Shown: positions 18,573 to 26,885 of the stretch, piece after piece
How the letters are laid out: each line of letters begins with the position of its first letter
Numbering within the stretch: the first letter of the stretch is position 1
Source of the DNA: CBDIDH01 sp965277595
GTDB taxonomy: Bacteria; Planctomycetota; Planctomycetia; Isosphaerales; Isosphaeraceae
Length of the DNA stretch: 64,000 nt
NCBI GenBank assembly: GCA_965277595.1
Contig: CBDIDH010000001.1
Location: 682,001-746,000 of the forward strand
Direction of reading: 5' to 3'
Made by a program: the position numbers and the translations under genes
The notes under the pieces: generated by a model
What the model was told of the DNA's origin: nothing
Databases searched by the model: none
Seen by the model: only the letters and a program-made list of their open reading frames with translations

Positions 18573-18935
18573 ATGGCGGCACGCGAGCGAATCCCCGACG
18601 ACGCATTTGTTGTTCGGTGCGGCAAGCCGCCATTTTCGGCCAAACCTTTTCGCACTGCCGGTCGACGTCATCCGTGTGGCGTTTTCGGGATCTCTGTTCA
18701 GTCGGCCGCCGGTCTGACTGCCGAACAACTCGCGGCGGTGTGTCAAAACAACTTTGTTGGCGTCACGACGGTCGCGGCGATTCGAAGTTTGGGATACGAT
18801 GTCATCCAGACCTCCGGGGAGTTTTATCACGCGACCCTGGCCGTTCCTGTAGACTGGCCGGATGAGGCAGCGGACGCCTTGTCGGCGGTTTTTGAAAAGC
18901 TCGTCAACCCCGCACCCCGAGGGCGAGCATCATGA
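18573..18935 (+). CDS. Unrecognised 120-residue protein, first gene of a coupled pair
   Basis: A 120-residue soluble protein that I cannot assign to a named family. It has a basic N-terminal half (RIPDDAFVVRCGKPPF) and a compact C-terminal half with SVQSAAGLTAEQLA, then VGVTTVAAIRSLGYDV and FYHATLAVP. There is no signal peptide or membrane helix. GGGGAG lies 9 bases before ATG 18573. Its stop overlaps the next start as ATGA (18932-18935), so the two products are probably made together. The ordered pattern argues for a real conserved domain rather than a chance frame. Confidence 0.65.
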   Translation: MAARERIPDDAFVVRCGKPPFSAKPFRTAGRRHPCGVFGISVQSAAGLTAEQLAAVCQNNFVGVTTVAAIRSLGYDVIQTSGEFYHATLAVPVDWPDEAADALSAVFEKLVNPAPRGRAS

Positions 18936-19858
18936 AGACGATGTACGCCGATTACAACGCCACGACGGAATCCGGAAATATCTGCCTCACGACCCGCGGA
19001 TCTCAGGACGATATCCAACGCCTCGGCGTTCGCCCTGGTGACTGGGTCTGGCTCTCTGACAGCGAGGTGGTCGTCGGAGCTCGGGTGGATGTCGACCCCT
19101 ATTACGGCATTGTGGGTGTGCCGGACTGGGAGACGCTGGTTCACCTTGACGATGAAGAGGCTGAAGACTTCCAGCGCGTCTGGGGCGATCTTCAATCGCT
19201 GTTCTCGCGAACCTCGCGGACGGCCCAGGACGAAGCGAAGGTTTTTGAACTTTTAACGCAGTTCGATCACTTCGCGCCTCAGGAAGTTCGAGACCAGGGG
19301 ACGTGGCAACTCGCGGCAAGCCGGGCCTCGGCCCTCTTTTCGATGGGTAAATTCGAACTCGCCCTCATCGAGATCCAGGCGGCACGGTCGAGCCGGCCCG
19401 GTGATCCGTCGCACGAGTTTCTCTATCTCGAAATCCTCCGCCAACTTGTTTCGGATCGGGCTGTGGACGAGGCTGGACGGTTTGCAGCCGTCGCCGACGC
19501 ACCAGCAATGGTCTTGGCGGCTGCCATCAACATCCTCGGCACGCGGGCTGAGGAATCGACAGGAGACGTCTTCGCCTCGCGAGCGGCCGAGATTTTACGA
19601 CTTTGTGAGCGATTCGAAATCGCGCCGGGCCGACCGGACATCGACCCGTCCTTGCTGGCAATCGTTCACTTCAATCGAGGGATGATTTTGAGGGGGCTTG
19701 ATCGAGCGGACGAAGCTCGGGCCGCGCTCAACCTCGCCCATGAGATCGCCCCCTTTGAGGATGGATACGACGAGGCGGCGCGGACGATCCAGGACGGTCC
19801 GAAGGTCAGAGAAATTGCCTCGCGGATTCGGTCCAGGCCGCTTCGCCCCGCTGCTTGA
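18932..19858 (+). CDS. Unrecognised TPR-like protein, second gene of the pair
   Basis: A 308-residue soluble protein. Residues 1-75 form a beta-rich region (GNICLTTRGSQDDIQRLG, then PGDWVWLSDSEVVVGARV), and residues about 110-290 are helical with TPR-like units (FSMGKFELALIEIQAARSS; FNRGMILRGLDRADEARAA). I do not recognise the N-terminal domain. It is translationally coupled to the 120-residue protein through an ATGA overlap. TPR repeats usually mediate protein-protein contact, so a complex with the upstream product is a reasonable inference. It is convergent with the flavoprotein gene, 16 bases away. Confidence 0.65.
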   Translation: MKTMYADYNATTESGNICLTTRGSQDDIQRLGVRPGDWVWLSDSEVVVGARVDVDPYYGIVGVPDWETLVHLDDEEAEDFQRVWGDLQSLFSRTSRTAQDEAKVFELLTQFDHFAPQEVRDQGTWQLAASRASALFSMGKFELALIEIQAARSSRPGDPSHEFLYLEILRQLVSDRAVDEAGRFAAVADAPAMVLAAAINILGTRAEESTGDVFASRAAEILRLCERFEIAPGRPDIDPSLLAIVHFNRGMILRGLDRADEARAALNLAHEIAPFEDGYDEAARTIQDGPKVREIASRIRSRPLRPAA

Positions 19859-19874
19859 GTCCTCAATTTGCCGA

Positions 19875-21449
19875 TCAGGCCGATGTCCGGTCGTCGCCGA
19901 CGGTCCGGGAGGTTCGGGGACGGGGCGTCGTGTGGGGGCTTGCTCCGGGACGAGAGGGGGCGTCGAGCCGGGAAGGAACCAGGCGGCCGGTCCGGTCCTC
20001 GGCGGTGGAGCGTTCTTCGTGGTACTCGGCGTCGGTGTTCACGCACCAGGGGTCGTATGATCCCTGGCCAAGGATGTTGCGGGCACAGAGAAGAGCGGTC
20101 ATCATGGAATGATCTTGATTATTGTACTTGTGCATTCCATTGCGGCCGGCGAGGTGGAGGTTGTCCAGCGACTTGAGCCAGCCTCGGATCAGGGCGAGGT
20201 GGTCCTGATAGTTCTCGTCGTAAACAGGATACGCCTTGGGCATCCGGACGACGCAGCCGTCGACGACCCTGTCGGCCGCGACGAGGCCAATCTCGGAGAT
20301 CTCGCGGCGGCCGAGGGCGACGAGGTCGGCGTCGGACATCGTCCAGAGGTCGTCACCCTCGAAGCAAAAGTATTCGAGTCCGAGACTGCTCATCGACTGG
20401 TCGGGAACGAGGTCGGGCGACCAGTTCTTGAAGTTCTGGACCCGGCCGACCCGGACGTTCGGCTCGTGGACGTAAATCCAGTTGTCGGGGAACGTTTCGG
20501 CCTTGTCGATGATCAGGACGACGGTCAGGAAATCGCGGTATTTCAAGGATTCAGCCGCCGCCAGAACCTCGGGCGGGGGGGGCGGGTTGAACGACCGGAC
20601 CAGGGAGCGAACCGGGAGGGTCGAGAGATAGTGTCGGCCCCGGTATGTATGCTCGGCGCCGGTGGAGTCGGCCGAGACCATCGCGGTCACCCGTGATCCG
20701 TCGTGTTCGATCCGAACAACCCGGCGGTCGTTGACGACCGTTCCCCCCTGGCGGATGACCAGGTCGCGGGTCATCTCCCACATCTGGCCGGGGCCGAGCC
20801 GGGGGTATTGAAAGCTATCGATCAGGGTCTTGATGACCTCGCCTTTCGATCGGCCGCCGAAGAGGCCGGAGGTCACGGCGCGGATCAGGCCCAGCCCCTT
20901 GATCCGCTGCGCCGCCCAGTCGGCGGAGATCGTGTGCGTGGGCATTCCCCAGAGCTTTTCGGTGTACGTCTTGAAGAAGATCTCGAAGAGAACGCGGCCG
21001 AACCGGTTGACGACCCAGTCTTCAAAGCTCCGCTCGGGGCGGATCGGCCGGGCTCGGGCCTTGACGTAGCTGGCCAGAATCTTCGCGGCGCGGATCGGGC
21101 CGAGCTTTCCGAGAGCGTCAAACGGGCGCAGAGGATAATGGAAGAACTTGCGGTCGTAATAGATCCGACTCATGCGCGACCGGGTAATCAACTGATCGCC
21201 CAGAACCTCGCGCCAGAGTGCGTTGACCTCCTCGCTCTTGGAGAAGAACCGGTGGCCGCCGATGTCGAATCGATACCCTTTGTAGGTGTCGGTCCGGCTG
21301 ATTCCGCCGACCATCTGGCGATCGGATTCGAGGACGACGCAGGTCCGGCCGTGCCTGGTCAGTTCGTAGGCGGCGGTCAGTCCCGCCGGACCGCCTCCGG
21401 CGATGACGGCTTCCGCCCCGACGCCCGTTCCATCGTGGCTCTGGTTCAT
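19875..21449 (-). CDS. UDP-galactopyranose-mutase-like FAD-dependent oxidoreductase
   Basis: A 524-residue flavoprotein. It opens with the FAD-binding GGGPAGLTAAYEL motif (about residues 18-30), then GGISRTDTYKGYRFDIGGHR, a long substrate region with KTYTEKLWGMPTHTIS, and ends with HLAGRNGMHKYNNQDHSM, the second FAD contact region of amine-oxidase-like flavoproteins. Members of this subgroup sit in polysaccharide gene clusters and resemble UDP-galactopyranose mutase and protoporphyrinogen oxidase. ATG 21449 has GAGG about 8 bases upstream; the open frame to 21620 is not used. An rfbB gene nearby supports a glycan role, but the reaction is inferred. Confidence 0.8.
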   Translation of the reverse strand: MNQSHDGTGVGAEAVIAGGGPAGLTAAYELTRHGRTCVVLESDRQMVGGISRTDTYKGYRFDIGGHRFFSKSEEVNALWREVLGDQLITRSRMSRIYYDRKFFHYPLRPFDALGKLGPIRAAKILASYVKARARPIRPERSFEDWVVNRFGRVLFEIFFKTYTEKLWGMPTHTISADWAAQRIKGLGLIRAVTSGLFGGRSKGEVIKTLIDSFQYPRLGPGQMWEMTRDLVIRQGGTVVNDRRVVRIEHDGSRVTAMVSADSTGAEHTYRGRHYLSTLPVRSLVRSFNPPPPPEVLAAAESLKYRDFLTVVLIIDKAETFPDNWIYVHEPNVRVGRVQNFKNWSPDLVPDQSMSSLGLEYFCFEGDDLWTMSDADLVALGRREISEIGLVAADRVVDGCVVRMPKAYPVYDENYQDHLALIRGWLKSLDNLHLAGRNGMHKYNNQDHSMMTALLCARNILGQGSYDPWCVNTDAEYHEERSTAEDRTGRLVPSRLDAPSRPGASPHTTPRPRTSRTVGDDRTSA

Positions 21450-21637
21450 CCCAAGTCCTCGGAAATGACGCCGGTCGCGTCGAAACCGGTGGGGCGCACG
21501 TCCCGCCCTTGGACATCCATATCCGTGAAGGGCGCGGGATCGGTCCTCCGGCCGGAATCTGCCGACCGCGCCGGATAGGATAACAACCTCGGCCCGGCCG
21601 GGAAGCCGAAAACGAGACAAGGATTTGCTTCCGCGCT

Positions 21638-21997
21638 CTAAACCTTTGCACCTGAAGTGTTATCGATCGTGGCTTCGATTCGATGCGAGGGCGGAAGGTT
21701 GAGCCCACCGGCCCGTGCTTCGAACAAAAACCCTTCGAACCCCCTGAGGAATTCGTCATAGAACCTGAGTCCAAGCTCATGGCCGTATCGCCGAATCAGC
21801 TCCGTTTCGACGGGATGCAAGATGTTTTCAACCGTCTCGGCGACATCCATCCCAAGATCGAGAACCCAGGCCGCATGGGCCTGGAGTTCGGCGACCATCA
21901 GGAGGTTTGTATGTCGCGTTCTGCCTGCGTCGTGATAGCGGATCATCGTGTTAACGCATCGGTCCACAGTCTGCCGCATCTGTTTTGCGGTTGCCAT
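21638..21997 (-). CDS. Hypothetical 119-residue protein
   Basis: A 119-residue, mostly helical soluble protein without signal peptide. It has ordered features such as RQTVDRCVNTMIRYHDAGRT and LIRRYGHELGLRFYDEFLRG and a few aromatic-rich turns, but I recognise no family. GGAGA lies 8 bases before ATG 21997, which supports expression. It precedes the flavoprotein gene on the same strand by 189 bases, so co-transcription is possible but not shown. Confidence 0.5.
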   Translation of the reverse strand: MATAKQMRQTVDRCVNTMIRYHDAGRTRHTNLLMVAELQAHAAWVLDLGMDVAETVENILHPVETELIRRYGHELGLRFYDEFLRGFEGFLFEARAGGLNLPPSHRIEATIDNTSGAKV

Positions 21998-22462
21998 GGC
22001 TTGGTCTCCGTTATTCGCGAATTTCGCACCGGACTTTCCAGCCGTTGTGTGGGCAAGGTTGGGTTCAATCGTGTAGAAGAGGTCGTCGGGCCGTTCACCT
22101 CAAAAGACCCCCGCTGGCGTCGATGGCCTTGTCCATACCATCCCGAGGCCAGGATGAACTGGCTTCGGTGAGCGGGAAGAATTGGGGGAACGTCACCGAT
22201 GCCGATCTTGCCCGGGGCTCGAAACTTACCGATAGCCTGTACCGCCGTCCAGCGATCTCTGTTCCGAGGGAATGCTGCGACGGCAGTACGGCCCCGGCTA
22301 ACCTGGCGGAGTCGTGGCGTGACCCACGTCAGGTCGTCGTCAGCCAAAATAACAGGTACACAAGACGGGTTTCCGTCCGCTAGGTGACATTCCTGGACGA
22401 TTTTTTCCCCACGACCCCGTTTTGAGAGCGTGAGCCGCCGTGGATATGTCCCAGCGTCCTCG
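21998..22462. other. 465-base stretch with no gene recognised
   Basis: This lies between the 119-residue gene and the restored end of the Crp/Fnr frame. A 134-codon minus-strand frame spans most of it, but its protein has no recognisable pattern and no good start. No tRNA, IS end or convincing promoter was seen. It may be decayed coding DNA. Confidence 0.4.
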
Positions 22463-23174
22463 TCAAACGAGGATTCGCGTGTAGGAAGCCTTGGTCGTGG
22501 TGTAACATTCGCACGCGGCGTCTTCCAGCCTGGGCCGGTCGAGAATGCGGATCTTGGCCCGGCGGTACTCGATCAGGCCGGCGTTCTGGAGCATCCCGGC
22601 GACGACCGTGACACTTTTGTCGGCGTACGCCGAGCATGAACGCCAGAAACTCGTGGGTCATCGGGAACTCGTCAAGGCCCGTCTGGTCGTGGATCACAAG
22701 GAACCAACGGCTTGCCCGCGCCTCGATGCTGTGAAGCGCATTGCAGGCGATCCCCTGGCCGTTGCTTCGGAGAGTAAAAGCGACGTAACGGTGGAGCAGG
22801 CGGGTCAGCCCCACTCCCCGCCCCATCGCATCCAGGAAAGGCATGAGCGGGACACGGAGGCTATCGCCGGCCATCTGACAGATCACCCGGTGCGGGCTCG
22901 ACTCCACGCCCATCGCCGCCGAGAGGCCGACGAGCCCCTCATGGCCGACTGTGGACGACTCGACCGGGTCATCGTCCTCCAGGACCGTCAAAAGCGACAT
23001 GAGAGATGTCGTCGGGAAGTAGATGTGGGAGACATCGGCTTCAAACTGATGGACAATCTGCCTGAGCGTCAGACTGACGATCTGGAGTAGCGGTTCCAGA
23101 CGGTCGAACTCGTCGGGCGGCAGGCGGTCGAGGAGTTGGTTCCCGCTCTGGCGTCGCCTCGGTGTCTCTGTCAT
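22463..23174 (-). pseudogene. Crp/Fnr-family regulator interrupted by a one-base insertion
   Basis: The N-terminal part carries a cyclic-nucleotide-binding-like beta-barrel and dimer helix (IYFPTTSLMSLLTVL; VGHEGLVGLSAAMG; FPMTHEFLAFMLGVRR). Right after GVRR the frame is lost at a run of four T on the + strand (22615-22618). Removing one base gives RRQSVTVVAGMLQNAGLIEY and the rest of a winged helix ending at a TGA at 22463-22465, 236 residues in all, normal for the family. As read, the frame runs on to 22380 with Arg/His-rich nonsense and loses the DNA-recognition helix. The start at 23174 (MTETPRRR) gives family length; codons to 23249 are also open. It could be a sequencing error or a true mutation. 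Confidence 0.85.
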
Positions 23175-23320
23175 GGAGACTTTCGGTAGATCAATCCGTC
23201 CCGACGGGGGCGAGCCAGAAAGGCCCGCACTCCGGGTTGGATCGCTCATTGTAACCGAACAGGGCCATCGAGTGTGTCAGGTAGCGGACAGAGCCAGGGC
23301 TGTTTCCTTCTCGGGAATAA

Positions 23321-23348
23321 CCAAGGACCAAGGACCAAGGACCGAGGA
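23321..23348 (+). repeat. Heptamer tandem repeat, four units
   Basis: CCAAGGA three times, then CCGAGGA, preceded by ATAA and followed by AAAA. It lies in the 200-base gap upstream of the Crp/Fnr gene. A second element of the same design occurs at 54678-54705 upstream of moxR. The function is unknown; the form recalls short tandemly repeated heptamers of other bacteria. Confidence 0.75.
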
Positions 23349-23451
23349 AAAATCGAAAACAGGAAAAATGGGCAAGAGCCTTGCCGACCTTTTTCGGTCC
23401 TCGGTCATCAATTGACAATGAAACAGCCCTGCGGACAGAGCGCGCCAATCC

Positions 23452-24519
23452 TCAGCCCACCGGAGGATCAGCGCGGCCGAGGCGTTCGCGGCGGTGCGCG
23501 GCGCCTGCGATCCAGCGGGGGTTATCGATGTACCAGCGCACCGTTCGCAAGAGCCCCGATTCAAAGTTTTCTTCGGGACGCCAGCCCAGTTCCGACGTAA
23601 TTTTGTCGGTCGCCACGGCGTATCGGCGATCGTGTCCAGGGCGGTCGGCGACAAAGGTCAAGAGCGATCGACAGGGGGCGTGAGGCAAGCCCGGACGCAA
23701 GGCGTCAACCGACCGGCAGATCGCCTCGACGACGTCCAGGTTCGTCCGCTCGCAACCGCCGCCCACGTTGTACGTCTCGCCCGGCCGACCCGATTCGAGA
23801 ACCGTCACCAGCGCCCGGGCGTGGTCGTCCACGAAAAGCCAGTCGCGGATGTTTTTGCCGTCACCGTAAACGGGCAAAGGCTTTCCCTCAATCGCGTTCA
23901 AGGTCATCAGCGGAATCAGTTTCTCAGGGAACTGGTAGGGGCCGTAGTTGTTCGAGCAGTTGGTGACAAGAGTCGGAAGGCCGTAAGTGTCGTGATAGGC
24001 TCGCACGAAGTGATCGGAAGCCGCTTTCGAGGCGGAATAGGGCGAATGCGGATCGTACGCGGTTGATTCCGTGAAATGACCTTCGGGTCCGAGCGATCCG
24101 TAAACCTCGTCGGTCGAGACATGGAGGAACCGGAACGAGGCGCGTCGCGAGGCGTCGAGGGTCCGCCAGTGGTCGAGCGTCGCGGTAAGCAACTCAAACG
24201 TGCCGACGACGTTGGTATCAAGGAAGGCGCGCGGGCCGTCGATTGAGCGGTCAACGTGGGTCTCGGCGGCGAAGTTGATCACGGCGCCTGGCGAGTGTTC
24301 GGCCAGCAGGCGATCGACGAGCGGGCGGTCGCCGATGTCGCCCCGGACGAAGACGTGACGGGGATCGTTTGCGACGGGTTCGAGCGAGTCGGGGTTGCCT
24401 GCGTAGGTGAGCTTATCAAGATTGATGATCCGGCCACGCCGCGGGTCGCCCAGCCATCGGCGGACGAAGCAGCCGCCAATGAACCCCGCGCCACCGGTTA
24501 CCAGGATCGTCTCCATCAT
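23452..24519 (-). CDS. rfbB: dTDP-glucose 4,6-dehydratase
   Basis: A 355-residue enzyme that converts dTDP-glucose to dTDP-4-keto-6-deoxyglucose, the branch point to rhamnose and other deoxysugars. It has the NAD-binding GGAGFIGGCFV near the start, LDKLTYAGNPDSL, the Thr-Asp-Glu catalytic stretch in HVSTDEVYGSLG, YSASKAASDHFV with the catalytic Tyr and Lys, and NCSNNYGPYQFPEKLIP. The length is normal. GGAAGG precedes ATG 24519 by about 7 bases. No rfbA, C or D lies beside it, so the gene is separated from its pathway partners. Confidence 0.95.
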   Translation of the reverse strand: MMETILVTGGAGFIGGCFVRRWLGDPRRGRIINLDKLTYAGNPDSLEPVANDPRHVFVRGDIGDRPLVDRLLAEHSPGAVINFAAETHVDRSIDGPRAFLDTNVVGTFELLTATLDHWRTLDASRRASFRFLHVSTDEVYGSLGPEGHFTESTAYDPHSPYSASKAASDHFVRAYHDTYGLPTLVTNCSNNYGPYQFPEKLIPLMTLNAIEGKPLPVYGDGKNIRDWLFVDDHARALVTVLESGRPGETYNVGGGCERTNLDVVEAICRSVDALRPGLPHAPCRSLLTFVADRPGHDRRYAVATDKITSELGWRPEENFESGLLRTVRWYIDNPRWIAGAAHRRERLGRADPPVG

Positions 24520-24831
24520 CGTCGGACCTTCCTCGTTTGCAAGATCTGCTACGTTCGCGAGCCGACCCGGGCCGCGCCGTCATCGTGTCAAAACCTCTCT
24601 TCGGCTGGCAAGATCCGAAAGCCAGAGGGCACGCTTTAATCGGGAACTCAGCCTGCCAGAATGTTAGCCCCCGTGCGTCGATCCACACACGCTTCTTTGG
24701 AAAGACGCGTCCGCGTTGAGTCGTTGACGTGATATTGGCGTGCGCCTCGATGAAGTGTAGAGTGTTGATCGAAGACGGGATCGATGCGACACGCCGGAGG
24801 GCGGGTCGATGGCTTGAGCGGGGGCGGCGGG
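24520..24831. other. 312-base divergent intergenic region, no gene
   Basis: This separates rfbB (minus) from the CHASE3 kinase operon (plus) and must hold both promoters. I see no convincing -35/-10 pair; a TTGACG at 24724 has no good partner. No RNA gene or repeat was found. Confidence 0.4.
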
Positions 24832-26424
24832 ATGTTGAAGAAGGGCCTCGTGATCATCGCGGTCCCCTTCTTTTTTCAGATCCTCTTCATCGCGGCTCTC
24901 TGGAAAAATCAGAAGGAGAGCGCGGAGGCGCAGCTATGGGCGATTCACACCAAGGACGTCATCGCTCAGACGGAGACCGTGGCCCGATTCGTGACCGAGG
25001 CTCAAAATGCCGTCCGAGGTCTGATCGTGACGGGCGATCCGGATCTCTCCGAAACCTATAAGAAGTCGGTCCGGCTTGTTCGACCGGCGACCAGGAAATT
25101 GCATGACCTGGTCAGCGACAACCCTCGTCAACAGATCCTCGCCGACTCGCTCAAGGCCAGGATCGAGTCGTTCATGGTGACCCTCGCCGAGACGCACCGA
25201 CTGGCCCTCGCGGGCAAGACCAACGAGGCCGCGGCCCGAGTTCAGCAGTTCGTCAAGGCTCGATTCGCGGAAGGCTTTCGAGCCGATATCGACCGCTTTC
25301 TGGGCGAAGAGATCCGCCTCGATAATCTTCGCCGCGAGCGGCTCCGAGATGCCTGGCGAACCCAGTCTCGGGCGATCGTCGGCGGCGCTCTGGCTTCGGC
25401 GGTGGCGGCCCTGCTTACCGTTCTGGCCTTCAGCCGAGGTTTCGCCCGTCGGGTCGAGGTGCTTGGCGAGAACGCCCGACGACTCGCTGAAGGCAAGGCC
25501 CTCGTCGCTCCGATCGGCGGATCGGATGAATTAAGCCGACTCGACGCGGTCTTTCACGCGATGGCCGCGTCGTTGGCCGAAAAAGATCGTGAAAACGAGA
25601 TGTTCATCTTCAGCGTCTCGCACGACCTCCGATCGCCGCTGGTGAACCTTCAAGGGTTCAGTCGCGAGTTGACTCTCTCGTGCGAGGACCTCCGCGCGGC
25701 CCTTGCCGGCGGCGACGTCTCCGCCGCGACCCGAACCCGCGTCGATACCCTTCTCGATCAGGATATCGGGACGTCCGTTCAGTTTATTCGGACCGCGGTG
25801 ACCCGGCTCTCGGCGATTATTGACGCGCTGCTGAGGCTATCGCGGGCGGGACGGGTCGAATATCGCCTTCAATCGGTGGATGTCGAGAACGCCGTCGGGC
25901 GGGTGGTTGAAACGCTCGGGACGACGATCGCTCAGCGAGGGGCGCAGGTTAACCTTGGCTCAATGCCACCGGCATGGGCCGACCCGACGGCCCTGGAACA
26001 GGTCTTCGCCAACCTGATCGGCAACGCGCTGAACTACCTTGACCCGGCGAAAGCCGGGCTGGTCGAAGTTGGTGCGTCGGTTCCGAATGGAAAAGATGGG
26101 GATACTCTGGCGAACCTGATCACGTATTATGTAAAGGATAATGGTCTCGGCGTTCCAGAGGCGTATCAGGCCAAGCTCTTTCACGCCTTTCAGCGGCTCC
26201 ACCCCGATGCGGCGCCTGGCGAGGGGATCGGGCTGGCACTCGTCAGGCGGGTGGTCGAGCGTCACGGCGGTAAAATCTGGTTCGAGTCAACCGAGGGAAC
26301 CGGCAGCACCTTTTCCTTCACGCTCCCCGCCCCGCCAGGCCCCGAGGCATCAGGGACGCCGGTGGAAAAGGTGTTCTCCGTCGACGGCAAGCAAGGAACA
26401 CGGGTATGGCCCACGACGCGCTGA
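24832..26424 (+). CDS. CHASE3-domain sensor histidine kinase
   Basis: A 530-residue membrane kinase. The first helix (about 3-22, LVIIAVPFFFQILFIAALW) and second (about 182-205) flank a periplasmic CHASE3 sensor (about 30-175, with AQNAVRGLIVTGDPDLSETY). A HAMP-like linker follows, then HisKA with phospho-acceptor H264 in FSVSHDLRSPL, and a HATPase domain with NLIGNALNYLD (N box) and GEGIGLALVRR (G2 box). ATG 24832 is chosen, preceded by a G-rich stretch; the frame also allows a start at 24784. The response regulator start overlaps the 3' end by 19 bases, so they form a two-component pair. The signal is unknown. Confidence 0.9.
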   Translation: MLKKGLVIIAVPFFFQILFIAALWKNQKESAEAQLWAIHTKDVIAQTETVARFVTEAQNAVRGLIVTGDPDLSETYKKSVRLVRPATRKLHDLVSDNPRQQILADSLKARIESFMVTLAETHRLALAGKTNEAAARVQQFVKARFAEGFRADIDRFLGEEIRLDNLRRERLRDAWRTQSRAIVGGALASAVAALLTVLAFSRGFARRVEVLGENARRLAEGKALVAPIGGSDELSRLDAVFHAMAASLAEKDRENEMFIFSVSHDLRSPLVNLQGFSRELTLSCEDLRAALAGGDVSAATRTRVDTLLDQDIGTSVQFIRTAVTRLSAIIDALLRLSRAGRVEYRLQSVDVENAVGRVVETLGTTIAQRGAQVNLGSMPPAWADPTALEQVFANLIGNALNYLDPAKAGLVEVGASVPNGKDGDTLANLITYYVKDNGLGVPEAYQAKLFHAFQRLHPDAAPGEGIGLALVRRVVERHGGKIWFESTEGTGSTFSFTLPAPPGPEASGTPVEKVFSVDGKQGTRVWPTTR

Positions 26425-26885
26425 CGATCATTCTGGCCGAAGATGATGATGGACATGCCAGCCTGATCCACCGCAACCTTCAGCGGGCAGGACTGGTCAA
26501 TGGCTTCCAGCGGGTCAAGGACGGCCAGGAACTGCTCGACCTTGTCCATTCCGAGGGAAACTTTCAGGGTCAGCCTCCGCTCGGCCCGAACTTCTTGCTG
26601 CTGCTCGATATCAATATGCCCCGAGTTGATGGAGTGGAAGTGCTCCGCCGACTCAAGAGCGACCCCGCCACCGCGGCGATTCCGATCATCATGCTGACAA
26701 CCACCGACGATCCTCGTGAGGTCGAGCGGTGTTACCAGCTTGGATGCAACGTCTATATCACCAAGCCTGTTGACTACGATGGGTTCATCAACGCCATCAA
26801 GCAACTTGGCCTTTTCCTCCAGGTGGTCCGGGTCCCTCGCAACGGCAAACCGAAACCCGCGGGGGGCGGGGACGCGCATGCTTGA
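26406..26885 (+). CDS. Rcp1-like single-domain response regulator
   Basis: A 159-residue receiver-only protein. It has the acidic pocket EDDDGH near residue 12, phospho-acceptor D68 in LLLLDINMPR, the Thr in MLTTTD and the lysine in YITKPVDY. The longer loop before D68 and the total size match regulators of the phytochrome-kinase (Rcp1) type. It has no output domain, so it probably passes phosphate on or acts by protein contact. It overlaps the CHASE3 kinase upstream and the hybrid kinase downstream (8 bases), which places it as the shuttle between them. Confidence 0.92.
   Translation: MAHDALTIILAEDDDGHASLIHRNLQRAGLVNGFQRVKDGQELLDLVHSEGNFQGQPPLGPNFLLLLDINMPRVDGVEVLRRLKSDPATAAIPIIMLTTTDDPREVERCYQLGCNVYITKPVDYDGFINAIKQLGLFLQVVRVPRNGKPKPAGGGDAHA

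Noticed and set aside
21943..22347. 134-codon minus-strand frame in the gene-free stretch
   Set aside because: No ribosome site, no family pattern, and it overlaps the better-started 119-residue gene.
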